From Paracraurococcus lichenis (GTDB taxonomy: Bacteria; Pseudomonadota; Alphaproteobacteria; Acetobacterales; Acetobacteraceae): 64,000 nucleotides of DNA. The notes below the pieces were generated by a model. It was not told the DNA's origin. It saw only the letters and a list, made by a program, of their open reading frames with translations, and did no database searches. Location: positions 93,763 to 157,762 of the forward strand of contig NZ_JAUTWS010000016.1 of NCBI RefSeq assembly GCF_030657435.1. The letters run 5' to 3'. The position numbers and the translations under genes are program-made. Position 1 is the first letter of the stretch; every line of letters begins with the position of its first letter. Below, piece after piece: positions 45,815 to 53,688 of this stretch.

Positions 45815-46522
45815 TCAGTGGCGACGGATGACCTCGCCGTGCCGCGCCTCCGCCGGCAGGCAGAGCGCGGCGATCTGCGGCGCCACCTGTTCCGGCTGCG
45901 CCAGCGTCGCCGGGTCCTCGCCGGGCATGGCCATGCCGCGCAGCTTGGTGGCGACCGGGCCGGGATCGAAGAGGTTCACCCGCAGCGGCGTCGTGGTGAC
46001 CTCCGCCGCCCAGGACTTCGCCAGGTGCTCCTGCCCCGCCTTGCCGAAGCCGTAGAGGCCCCAATAGGCGCGCGGCTCCGCCACCAGCCCGTCGGTCAGG
46101 ACCACGGCCCGCCCGGCCGGCGCGGCACGCAGCGGCGGGTCGCAGGTGCGGATCAGCCGCCAGCAGGCGGAGAGGTTGACCGCCACCGCCTCCTGCCAGT
46201 CGCGCGGCATGATGTGCGCGACCGGCGTCAGCTTCGCCAGCAGGCCGGCGGCATGCACCAGGATATCGAGCCGGCCGAAGCGCTGGGCGATGGAGGGCCC
46301 GACCATGTCGAGCTTCTCGCCGTCCTTGATGAGGTCGAGCGGGAAGAGCGTGGCCTGGCCGCCGAGGGCGCGGATGGCGTCGTCCACCTCCTCGAGCGCG
46401 CCCTGGGTGCGGGCGGTCAGCACGCAATGGGCGCCGAGGCGGGCCAGCTCGATCGCCGTCGCGGCACCGATGCCGCGGGACGCGCCCGTCACCAGCGCGA
46501 CGGAGCCTTCAAGCGGCTTCAT
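45815..46522 (-). CDS. SDR family NAD(P)-dependent oxidoreductase
   Basis: 235 aa. 'VALVTGASRGIGAATAIELA' is the nucleotide-binding glycine motif, 'DILVHAAGLLA' replaces NNAG, and Y-x3-K is in 'WGLYGFGKAGQ'. The serine normally 13 residues before the tyrosine is not present (the stretch reads VVLTDGLVAEP), so activity may differ from standard SDRs. The gene neighbours purF in many alphaproteobacteria. Its first 47 bases are duplicated 131 bases upstream. ATG 46522 was chosen because the family begins 'MKPLEG..VALVTG'. Confidence 0.9.
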   Translation of the reverse strand: MKPLEGSVALVTGASRGIGAATAIELARLGAHCVLTARTQGALEEVDDAIRALGGQATLFPLDLIKDGEKLDMVGPSIAQRFGRLDILVHAAGLLAKLTPVAHIMPRDWQEAVAVNLSACWRLIRTCDPPLRAAPAGRAVVLTDGLVAEPRAYWGLYGFGKAGQEHLAKSWAAEVTTTPLRVNLFDPGPVATKLRGMAMPGEDPATLAQPEQVAPQIAALCLPAEARHGEVIRRH

Positions 46523-46651
46523 GGCGCGCCCCACGGGCCATTGTCAGCTTCGCTGGCCCAAGGGCCAGCTACGTGGTCGGCTTCGCTGGCCCAAGGGCCA
46601 GCTACGCGGGACGCACCCGTCACCAGCGCGACGGAGCCTTCAAGCGGCTTC
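46474..46651. repeat. duplicated SDR 5' end enclosing two 33-nt palindromic repeats
   Basis: 46474-46520 and 46605-46651 are 47-base direct repeats with one mismatch; the first is the real start of the SDR gene, the second a displaced copy. Between them, 46547-46573 and 46580-46606 are identical 27-base units (spacing 33) each containing the palindrome GCTGGCCC-AA-GGGCCAGC. The displaced copy opens a 45-codon frame on the minus strand (46656-46519) that reads through both units as VAGPWASEAD(H/N) and stops in ATGA overlap with the SDR start. Confidence 0.85.
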
Positions 46652-46657
46652 GCCATG

Positions 46658-48151
46658 TCAGCCGGCCTGCAGCAGCGAGAGCTGCCGGTCGTTGTTGTCC
46701 TGCGCGTCGGTCAGCGGGATGCCGTAGTCGCCGGTGAAGCAGGCATCGCAATAGGCGGGCTTGGCCATGTCGCGGCCCGGCTTGCCGAGCGCGCGGTAGA
46801 GGCCGTCGAGCGAGATGAAGGCCAGGCTGTCGACGCCGATGATGCGCGCCATCTCCTCGAGGTCGTGCTTGGCGGCCAGCAGCTTGCCGCGTTCCGGCGT
46901 GTCGATGCCGTAGTAGCAGCTATGGGTGGTGGGCGGGGAGGAGATGCGCATATGCACCTCGGTCGCGCCGGCGGCGCGGACCATCTCGACGATCTTCCGG
47001 CTGGTGGTGCCGCGGACGATGGAATCATCCACCAAGATCACCCGCCGCCCCTCGAGCATCGCCCGATTGGCGCTGTGCTTCAGCTTCACGCCGAGATGGC
47101 GGATCTGGTCGGTCGGCTCGATGAAGGTGCGGCCGACATAGTGGTTGCGGATGATGCCGAGCTCGAAGGGGATGCCGCTCTCCATGGCATAGCCCATGGC
47201 GGCCGGCACGCCGCTGTCCGGCACCGGCACGACGACATCCGCCGGCACGCCGCTCTCGCGCGCGAGCTCGGCGCCGATCTTCTTGCGGGTCTCGTAGACC
47301 GGCGTGCCCTCCACGACGGAGTCGGGCCGGGCGAAGTAGATGTACTCGAAGATGCAGAAGCGCTCCGGGTTCTTCCCGAAGGGCTTGATGCTGTGCACGC
47401 CCTGGTCGTCGATGACGATGATCTCGCCGGCATCAATGTCGCGGACGAACTCGGCGCCGACGATGTCGAGGGCGCAGGTCTCCGAGGTCAGCACCCAGGA
47501 GGGTTGCGACCCGCCCTCCCCGCCGAGGCGCCCGAGCACCAGCGGGCGGACGCCCATCGGGTCGCGCGCGCCGATCAGCGCGCCGTTGTGCAGGGCGACC
47601 AGGCTATAGGCCCCCTGCACCTGGCGCAGCGCGTCGATCAGCCGGTCCACCACGGTGGAGTAGAGGCTGATGGCGATGAGGTGGATGAAGACCTCGCTGT
47701 CCGTCGTGCTCTGGAACAGGCAGCCGCGGGAGACCAGGCTGCGGCGGAGCTGCAGGGCGTTGGTCAGGTTGCCGTTATGCGCGACCGCGAAGCCGCCGAA
47801 GGCGAAATCCGCATAGAGCGGCTGGACGTTGCGCAGCGCGGTCTCGCCGGTCGTGGCATAGCGGTTGTGGCCGACCGCGGCGCGGCCGCGCAGCCCGGCC
47901 ATGACCTTGGGGTCGGAGAAGGTGTCGCCGACCAGGCCCTGGCCCTTGTGGGCATGGAAGATGCCGCCATTGTCGAGGGAGGCGATGCCGGCAGCCTCCT
48001 GGCCGCGGTGCTGCAGGGCGTGCAGGCCGAGGGCGGTCAGCGCGGCGGCGTCGGTGGCGTTCCAGACGCCGAAGACGCCGCATTCCTCGTGGAATTTGTC
48101 ATCGTCGGGGTCGCCCCCCTTCGGCCACGGCACGGTGGAGAGCTCGGTCAT
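46658..48151 (-). CDS. purF: amidophosphoribosyltransferase
   Basis: 497 aa. A short propeptide is followed by the N-terminal nucleophile Cys (C24) in 'HEECGVFGVWN', then 'LGLHALQHRGQEAAGIAS' and 'AVGHNRYATTG' of the glutaminase domain; the PRPP-binding loop is 'VILVDDSIVRGTTSRKI'. It makes 5-phosphoribosylamine, the first step of purine synthesis. The ATG at 48151 has GTGAGG upstream. Follows cvpA by eight bases. Confidence 0.97.
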   Translation of the reverse strand: MTELSTVPWPKGGDPDDDKFHEECGVFGVWNATDAAALTALGLHALQHRGQEAAGIASLDNGGIFHAHKGQGLVGDTFSDPKVMAGLRGRAAVGHNRYATTGETALRNVQPLYADFAFGGFAVAHNGNLTNALQLRRSLVSRGCLFQSTTDSEVFIHLIAISLYSTVVDRLIDALRQVQGAYSLVALHNGALIGARDPMGVRPLVLGRLGGEGGSQPSWVLTSETCALDIVGAEFVRDIDAGEIIVIDDQGVHSIKPFGKNPERFCIFEYIYFARPDSVVEGTPVYETRKKIGAELARESGVPADVVVPVPDSGVPAAMGYAMESGIPFELGIIRNHYVGRTFIEPTDQIRHLGVKLKHSANRAMLEGRRVILVDDSIVRGTTSRKIVEMVRAAGATEVHMRISSPPTTHSCYYGIDTPERGKLLAAKHDLEEMARIIGVDSLAFISLDGLYRALGKPGRDMAKPAYCDACFTGDYGIPLTDAQDNNDRQLSLLQAG

Positions 48152-48159
48152 CAGGGTCC

Positions 48160-48720
48160 TCACGTCCGGTTCCGCGCCGGCGGTCGCAGGAAGTCGTCCT
48201 GGGTGGGCCCGCGGCGGTCCGGCGGGGCGGCGACGCGGGGACGGTATTCCGGGGGCAATTGCGCCACCAGCCAGTTCGAGCCGTCCACGACCAGGGGCAG
48301 GGTCCGGGCGTCCCGGACCGCCTCCGGCCAGCGATCGGCGACGGGCAGCAGCATGCCACCCAGGATATAGGCAAGCAGGACGAGGAACGCACCCCGCGCG
48401 AGGCCGAATAGCAGCCCAAGGGCCCGGTCCGTGCCGCCGAGGACACTGTCCTGCACGCGGCGGGCGATCAGGCTGATGATGATCTTGAGGACGATCAGCA
48501 CGAGGAGGAAGACGCCGCCCGCGGCGAGGGCATCAGCCAGCCAGGCCGGCTCCACGCTGCCCTGCAGCAGGGGCGCCACCTTCGGCCGCAGCGCGAGCGC
48601 GAGGAAGGCGGCGCCGATCCAGGCCCCCACTCCCAGCACCTCCTGCACAAGCCCCCGCATGAAGGCGAGCAACGCCGAGACGGCGAGCACCGCCAGTACC
48701 ACACCGTCGACCCAGGTCAT
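48160..48720 (-). CDS. cvpA: CvpA family membrane protein
   Basis: 186 aa with four hydrophobic helices: 'VDGVVLAVLAVSALLAFMRG', 'VGAWIGAAFLALALRP', 'GGVFLLVLIVLKIIISLIAR' and 'GLARGAFLVLLAYILGGML'. 'MRGLVQEVLGVGAWIGA' and 'DRALGLLFGLARG' are CvpA signatures. It is immediately upstream of purF, the standard arrangement. The role is incompletely known (colicin V production, envelope homeostasis). Confidence 0.93.
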   Translation of the reverse strand: MTWVDGVVLAVLAVSALLAFMRGLVQEVLGVGAWIGAAFLALALRPKVAPLLQGSVEPAWLADALAAGGVFLLVLIVLKIIISLIARRVQDSVLGGTDRALGLLFGLARGAFLVLLAYILGGMLLPVADRWPEAVRDARTLPLVVDGSNWLVAQLPPEYRPRVAAPPDRRGPTQDDFLRPPARNRT

Positions 48721-48837
48721 CGTGGCGGGGGTATAGCGGCGGCGGGGAGGCGGTGTCCACGCGCGGGACAGATTGTAACCGTTGCGTGTATTGCAGAGCT
48801 CGCCGATGATCCAGATGGTTGATGCGGCGGGGACCGC

Positions 48838-49110
48838 ATGGAGTTCGAGTGGGACGAGGCCAAGCGGCTGTTGAACCTGGCGAAGCATGGGCTCGACTTC
48901 GAGGATGTTGACCTGATCTTCGAAGAAAACCACTTCACCTACGACATCCGGTTCGTGGGCAGCGAGCGGCGTGCGATAACTGTCGGCAGCCTTCACGGTA
49001 TGGTCGTGGCCCTCGTCTCGACACGGCGGGGCTCCGCGATCCGCGTGATCTCGCTGAGGAGGGCGAGACAGGATGAGCGACGAGCGTATCGTTCGTTATA
49101 CTCTCGATGA
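48838..49110 (+). CDS. brnT: BrnT family toxin
   Basis: 90 aa, intact. 'MEFEWDEAKRLLNLAKHGLD' and 'FEDVDLIFEENHFTYDIR' are the BrnT start, with 'SERRAITVGSLHGMVVAL' and 'AIRVISLRRARQDERRAY' completing the RelE-like fold and its catalytic His/Arg set. BrnT is an mRNA-cleaving toxin that is neutralised by BrnA, encoded just downstream with overlap. The operon lies between divergent cvpA and the convergent Bug receptor gene. Confidence 0.9.
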   Translation: MEFEWDEAKRLLNLAKHGLDFEDVDLIFEENHFTYDIRFVGSERRAITVGSLHGMVVALVSTRRGSAIRVISLRRARQDERRAYRSLYSR

Positions 49111-49400
49111 GCTTCGCGCGATGCGCGCCCGTGGCGAGAGCCAGCCGGACGGACTGGGCGCGCGTCGCGGCCATGACCGACGAGGACCTCGAGGCCCTGA
49201 TCGCCGGCGACCCGGACGAAGGCGTCTACGCTGACGCGTCTCCGCCCTCCCCTGCCGCCGACGCGGCCGGGTTCGTCGCGATCCCGGTGGACCGCGAGGT
49301 GCTCGCCTGGTTCCAGGCGCAGGGACCGGGTGCGGCCGAGCGCATGGCGGCCGCCCTCCGCAGCCATATGGAGGCGCAGCGGGCGGCCGGGGGCGCCTGA
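49073..49400 (+). pseudogene. brnA: BrnA family antitoxin, frameshifted
   Basis: From ATG 49073 the frame reads 'MSDERIVRYTLDELRAMRAR' then GESQ, the usual BrnA N-terminus, but then leaves the family and stops at 49234 after 53 codons. The rest of BrnA continues in the +1 frame: 'RTDWARVAAMTDEDLEALIA' and, to 49400, 'VDREVLAWFQAQGPGAAERM' (the ribbon-helix-helix part). One extra base near 49141-49150 (around CAGCCGG) explains the break. The start overlaps brnT by 38 bases as is normal for this pair. An internal ATG at 49173 could give a truncated DNA-binding protein. Confidence 0.8.
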
Positions 49401-49466
49401 GCAGCCTTTCGCGGGCTGGGCCGCACTTCGCGCGCCCCAAACCCTTGCGGCAAAGGGCTGCTCAGG
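49396..49466. repeat. interrupted inverted repeat after brnA
   Basis: CCTGAGCAGCC at 49396 pairs with GGCTGCTCAGG at 49456-49466; the arms are 49 bases apart, and further TTT/AAA pairing is possible after a one-base bulge. It includes the brnA stop codon. Confidence 0.55.
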
Positions 49467-49479
49467 ATGCTGGTGCAGC

Positions 49480-49500
49480 GCAAACCCCGAGGGGGTTTGC
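49480..49500. terminator. hairpin between convergent brnA and Bug receptor genes
   Basis: GCAAACCCC and GGGGTTTGC form a perfect 9-base stem with a GAG loop, adjacent to the stop of the minus-strand gene. Confidence 0.65.
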
Positions 49501-50475
49501 TCAGCCCGCCCGCAGCCCCGCCCGTTCCACCGCCGCCCGGGTCCAGGCGGTCTCCTTCTCCAGGAAGGCCGCGAAGCCGGCCGGCCGCGCCTCCTCGGCC
49601 GAGGCCATCTCGCTGCCCATCTCCCCCAGCCGCTGCCGATTGCCCGGGTCGGCCACCGCCGCGCCCAGGGCGGCGGCCAGCACCGCCACCACCTCCGGCG
49701 GCGTCCCCGCCGGCACCACGATCCCGATGAAGGCGGCGGCACGGAAGCCGGGGACGCCCGCCTCCTCGAAGGTCGGCACATCAGGGATCACAGCGAGGCG
49801 CCGGGCGGAGCCGGTGGCGAGGATGCGCACCACCCCTTCCCGGTGCAGCGGCAGCGCGGTCGAGATCTCCGTCATCCCGGCCTTGATGTTCCCGGCGATC
49901 AGGTCCGGCGCCATGGCGCCGCCGCTGCCATAGGGCACGTGCTGCAGGCCCGCGCCGGTCGCGGCGTTGAGGCTCTCGATGGCGAGGTGGGAGGTGCTGC
50001 CATTGCCCGAGGAGCCCGTGGTGATCGCCCCCGGCTGCGCCTTGCCGAGCGCGATCAGCTCGGCCAGCGTTTGCGCCGGCAGGCTGCGATGCACCGCCAG
50101 CACGTTCGGGGTGCGGACGATGAGGCCGACCGGGGTGAAGTCCCGCGCCGGGTCGTAGCCCAGATTGGCCTGGATCAGCGGGTTGACCGTCAGCGGCCCG
50201 TTGGAGCCGAGGAAGACGACGAGGCCATCCGGCTTCATGCGGGCGAAGGCGGTGGCGGCGACATTGCCGGCGGCGCCGGCGCGATTCTCGACCACGACAG
50301 GCTGGCCCAGCCGCTCCGAGAGCTTCGGCGCCACGACGCGGCCGACGGTATCGGCATTGCCTCCCGGGGCAAAGGGGACGATCAGCCGGACCGGCCGGTC
50401 CGGGAAGCCGGCCTGCGCCCGGGCGATCGCCGGCGCGGCGGCCAGGGCCAGCAGGGCCCGGCGGTGGAGGGGCAT
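49501..50475 (-). CDS. Bug family tripartite tricarboxylate transporter substrate-binding protein
   Basis: 324 aa. Signal peptide 'LHRRALLALAAAPAIARAQA', then 'RLIVPFAPGGNADTVGRVVA' (Bug signature), 'VVENRAGAAGNVAATAFARM' and 'TTGSSGNGSTSHLAIESLN'. Periplasmic carboxylate receptor with no transporter partner nearby. It is inserted between the purF-cvpA block and radA. Confidence 0.93.
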   Translation of the reverse strand: MPLHRRALLALAAAPAIARAQAGFPDRPVRLIVPFAPGGNADTVGRVVAPKLSERLGQPVVVENRAGAAGNVAATAFARMKPDGLVVFLGSNGPLTVNPLIQANLGYDPARDFTPVGLIVRTPNVLAVHRSLPAQTLAELIALGKAQPGAITTGSSGNGSTSHLAIESLNAATGAGLQHVPYGSGGAMAPDLIAGNIKAGMTEISTALPLHREGVVRILATGSARRLAVIPDVPTFEEAGVPGFRAAAFIGIVVPAGTPPEVVAVLAAALGAAVADPGNRQRLGEMGSEMASAEEARPAGFAAFLEKETAWTRAAVERAGLRAG

Positions 50476-50544
50476 GGACGGTTCTCCCGCAGGGGCGCGT
50501 CGCAGCCCCGTTGCGGAGGAGGATGCAGCCGCCCCGCCCGACGC

Positions 50545-51960
50545 TCAACCCGCCCTGGCGGGCTCGCGCCGGCGTTCCGCCTTGGCGGCGAAGGGCGCGA
50601 CCAGGTCGGCGATATGGCCGATCTCGGCAAGGCGCAGCCCCTCCAGCGCCACCGGCGCCCGGCCGCCGCGCGCCAGCCGCCGTGGCAGCACGGCACCGGC
50701 GAAGCCGAGCTTCTGGGCCTCCCGCAGCCGCGCTTCGGCCTGGGCGACCTGACGGATCTCCCCGCTGAGGCCGACCTCGCCGAAATAGACCGTTTCCGGG
50801 TCGGTCGGCCGGTCGGTCGCGGCGGAGACCAGCGCCGCCGCGACGGCGAGGTCGGCGGCGGGCTCGGCGATGCGCAACCCGCCCGCGATGTTGAGGTAGA
50901 CGTCGTTCATGCCGAGGGTCAGGCCGCAGCGCGCCTCCAGCACCGCCATCAGCATGGCGAGCCTGCCGGTGTCCCAGCCCACCACCTGCCGCCGCGGCGA
51001 GCCGCCGGCGGAGGGCGCCAGCAGGCACTGCACCTCCACCAGCACCGGCCGCGTGCCCTCGATCCCGGCGAAGACCGCGCTCCCGGAGACATTGCCGCGG
51101 CGCTCCGCGAGGAAGAGCGCGGAGGGGTTCGGCACCTCGACCAGGCCGCGCTCGGTCATCTCGAAGACGCCGATCTCGTCCGTCGCGCCGAAGCGGTTCT
51201 TCACCGCGCGCAGGATGCGGAACTGGTGGCCGCGGTCGCCTTCGAAATAGAGCGTCGCGTCCACCATGTGCTCCAGCACCCGCGGGCCGGCCAGCGTGCC
51301 TTCCTTGGTCACATGCCCGACCAGGACGAGCGCGAAGCCGCGGGTCTTGGCGAGGCGTATCAGCTCGGCGGCGCAGGCGCGCACCTGCGCGACGGTGCCC
51401 GGCGCGGAATCGAGGGCGTCGAGCCAGAGCGTCTGGATCGAGTCGATGACGACCAGCGCCGCGTCCCGCTCCTCCTCCAGGCTCGCCGCGATGTCACGCA
51501 GCGCCGTCGCGGCCGCGAGCTCGAGCGGCGCCCCCTCCAGCCCCAGGCGCAGGGCGCGCAGCCGGACCTGCGCCACCGCCTCCTCCCCGCTGATGTAGAG
51601 CGCGCGACGGCCATCGCTGGCGATGCGCGCGGCGGCCTGCAGCAGGATGGTGGACTTGCCGATACCGGGATCGCCGCCGACCAGCACGGCCGAGGCGGGG
51701 ACGAGGCCGCCGCCGAGCACCCGGTCCAGCTCCGCAATGCCGGTCGGGATGCGGGGCGGCGGCGCGGCCTCCCCCTGCAGGCCGACGAAGGCGACGCGCC
51801 GGCCGCCGCCGGCCTTGGCCGCCGGGCCGGGGCCGCGGGCGGCGGGGGCGGCTTCCTCCTGCAGCGTGTTCCACTCGCCGCAGGCATCGCAGCGCCCCTG
51901 CCATTTCGGGGCGACGGCGCCGCAGGCCTGGCAGACATAGCGGTTGCGCTCCTTGGCCAA
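50545..51960 (-). CDS. radA: DNA repair protein RadA
   Basis: 471 aa. N-terminal zinc finger CxxC...CxxC in 'CQACGAVAPKWQGRCDACGE', Walker A 'GGDPGIGKSTILLQ', the RadA-specific 'KNRFGATDEIGVFEM' and a C-terminal Lon-like domain. It is a DnaB-like branch-migration helicase in recombination. A TTG at 51960 is preferred as start: it gives the standard 'LAKERNRYVCQACG' beginning and has GAAGGAG eight bases upstream. A GTG at 51993 is the alternative. Confidence 0.95.
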   Translation of the reverse strand: MAKERNRYVCQACGAVAPKWQGRCDACGEWNTLQEEAAPAARGPGPAAKAGGGRRVAFVGLQGEAAPPPRIPTGIAELDRVLGGGLVPASAVLVGGDPGIGKSTILLQAAARIASDGRRALYISGEEAVAQVRLRALRLGLEGAPLELAAATALRDIAASLEEERDAALVVIDSIQTLWLDALDSAPGTVAQVRACAAELIRLAKTRGFALVLVGHVTKEGTLAGPRVLEHMVDATLYFEGDRGHQFRILRAVKNRFGATDEIGVFEMTERGLVEVPNPSALFLAERRGNVSGSAVFAGIEGTRPVLVEVQCLLAPSAGGSPRRQVVGWDTGRLAMLMAVLEARCGLTLGMNDVYLNIAGGLRIAEPAADLAVAAALVSAATDRPTDPETVYFGEVGLSGEIRQVAQAEARLREAQKLGFAGAVLPRRLARGGRAPVALEGLRLAEIGHIADLVAPFAAKAERRREPARAG

Positions 51961-52078
51961 GCCGGGGGCTCCTTCGGGACGAAAGGTGAACACCAGATAT
52001 AGGGCGCTGCCCGCCCCGCGTCACCGATTCGGCGCGGACACCCTGGACCGATCGGCCCGGGGCACCCATGATTCGCCC

Positions 52079-52654
52079 ATGGAAACGCTCTTCCCCTTCG
52101 CCCTCACCGTCTGCGGCATCGAGGAACTCTCCGGCCATGGCGAGGCGGGGGTGAGCCACGTGCTCTCCATCCTCGACCCGGACTGGCCGGTGCCGGAAGC
52201 CTTCGGCAGCTTCGGGGAGCACGCGAAGCTCGAACTCCGCTTCCACGACGTGATCGAGGAGTCGCCCGGCCATGTCGCGCCGCGGGAGGAGGATGTGCGC
52301 GCCATCCTTGCCTTCGGCCGGGACCTGGAGGCGGAGGCGGCCTCGCGGCTGCTGGTGCATTGCCATGCCGGCATCTCGCGCTCCACCGCCGCGATGGCGC
52401 TGGTGCTGGCCCAGGCGCGGCCGCAGATGCCGGCCGAGGACATCCTGCAGGGCATCCTCGGCATCCGCGAGAAGGCCTGGCCGAACCTGCGGATCCTGGA
52501 GATGGGCGACGCCATGCTCGGCCGCGGCGGGACGCTGCCGGCGGCGGCATCCGCGCTCTATGCGCACCAGCTCCGCATCCGCCCGCACCTCGCCGACATC
52601 ATGCGCAATGCCGGACGGGGGCGGGAGGTGGACGCGGCCGAAGCGGTGGGCTGA
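52079..52654 (+). CDS. tyrosine/dual-specificity-like protein phosphatase
   Basis: 191 aa. The active-site loop 'VHCHAGISRSTAAMALVLAQ' is the HCX5R motif of cysteine phosphatases (C95, R101), with a plausible general acid in 'LRFHDVIEESPGHVAPR'. Such proteins are often annotated as tyrosine phosphatase family; the substrate (protein or inositol phosphate) is unknown. No signal peptide. Divergent from radA. Confidence 0.8.
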   Translation: METLFPFALTVCGIEELSGHGEAGVSHVLSILDPDWPVPEAFGSFGEHAKLELRFHDVIEESPGHVAPREEDVRAILAFGRDLEAEAASRLLVHCHAGISRSTAAMALVLAQARPQMPAEDILQGILGIREKAWPNLRILEMGDAMLGRGGTLPAAASALYAHQLRIRPHLADIMRNAGRGREVDAAEAVG

Positions 52655-52657
52655 CCG

Positions 52658-53554
52658 CTACTCCGCGGCCAGCGGCAGGGCCTGCTCCAGCGTCGGCGCC
52701 GCATCGGTCAGGGTCACGCGCCGCATGTCGCGCGGATAGGCATGGTCGTCGAAGGGCCGGGCGCGGTGCATGGTGCAGCGGTTGTCCCACATCACCAGGT
52801 CCCATGGCCGCCAGCGATGCGCATAGACGAAGGCGCGCTGCGTGGCGAACTCCGTCAGGTTGCGGATCATCATCATCGCCTCCGGCCGCGGCATGCCGCG
52901 CACCTGGCCGATATGCGAGGACAGGTAGATGGAATGCCGCTGCGAGCGCGGGTGCCAGCGCACCAGGCGCTGCGGCACGGGGGCGAATTTCTGCTTCTCC
53001 TCCTCGGTATACTCCTCGAAGCCCATCTGGCCGCGCGAGTAGATCAGGCTGTGCTCGGTGACGAGGTCCTTCACCTGCGCCTTGGTCTTCTCCGGCAGCG
53101 CGTCCCAGGCGGCGCGCATGTCGGCGAACTCGGTCTCGCCGCCCTCGGGCGGCACGACGCGGCCATGCAGCATGGAGTACTTGGCGGGCGTCGCCTTGAA
53201 GCTGCTGTCGCTGTGCCAGAGCTGGTTGCCCAGGTTGAACATCCGCCGCCGGTCATCGGCGCCGAGCAGCTTGCCGTCCACGTCGAGGTTGGAGATGTCG
53301 GCCATGCGGTCATGCTTGAGCCGGTGCTTGTGCGCATCCACCGTGGCGCGCGCGACCTCGAGCTCGCCGAGCGCCTCGCCGAAGGCCATCTGCTGGTCGT
53401 CGTCCAGGCGCTGGTCGCGGAAGACCAGGACCGCGTAGCGGTCCATGGCGCGGTGGATCGCCTCGCAGACCTCCGGCGGGGGCGGGGTGCGCAGGTCGAG
53501 GCCGCTGGCCTCGGCGGCGAAGAGCGGGTGAAGCGGGGTGATTTGCAGCGGCAT
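52658..53554 (-). CDS. TauD/TfdA family Fe(II)/2-oxoglutarate dioxygenase (copy 2)
   Basis: 298 aa. The iron site is H114-x-D116 ('QLWHSDSSFK') plus the distal histidine in 'DNRCTMHRARPFDD'. Strongly similar to the dioxygenase at 42511-43398. The upstream gene on the same strand encodes a periplasmic binding protein, suggesting that an imported compound is hydroxylated; taurine cannot be assumed because the tau permease genes are missing. Confidence 0.9.
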   Translation of the reverse strand: MPLQITPLHPLFAAEASGLDLRTPPPPEVCEAIHRAMDRYAVLVFRDQRLDDDQQMAFGEALGELEVARATVDAHKHRLKHDRMADISNLDVDGKLLGADDRRRMFNLGNQLWHSDSSFKATPAKYSMLHGRVVPPEGGETEFADMRAAWDALPEKTKAQVKDLVTEHSLIYSRGQMGFEEYTEEEKQKFAPVPQRLVRWHPRSQRHSIYLSSHIGQVRGMPRPEAMMMIRNLTEFATQRAFVYAHRWRPWDLVMWDNRCTMHRARPFDDHAYPRDMRRVTLTDAAPTLEQALPLAAE

Positions 53555-53688
53555 GGCCGGGTCCTCCGGCTGATATGTTAGGCCCCGCCGGCCGGCCGCG
53601 GTCAAGCGACCGACCCCTCGCCTCGGGGCCTCGCACGGGGCAGGCCGTCCAGGGCCCGGCCCTGGACGGCCTCCGGGCCATCCGGCGC

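Noticed and set aside
46519..46656. 45-codon frame upstream of the SDR gene considered as a gene of its own
   Set aside because: It consists of a duplicated SDR start plus repeats, so it is described as a repeat-derived leader and not as a separate protein gene.
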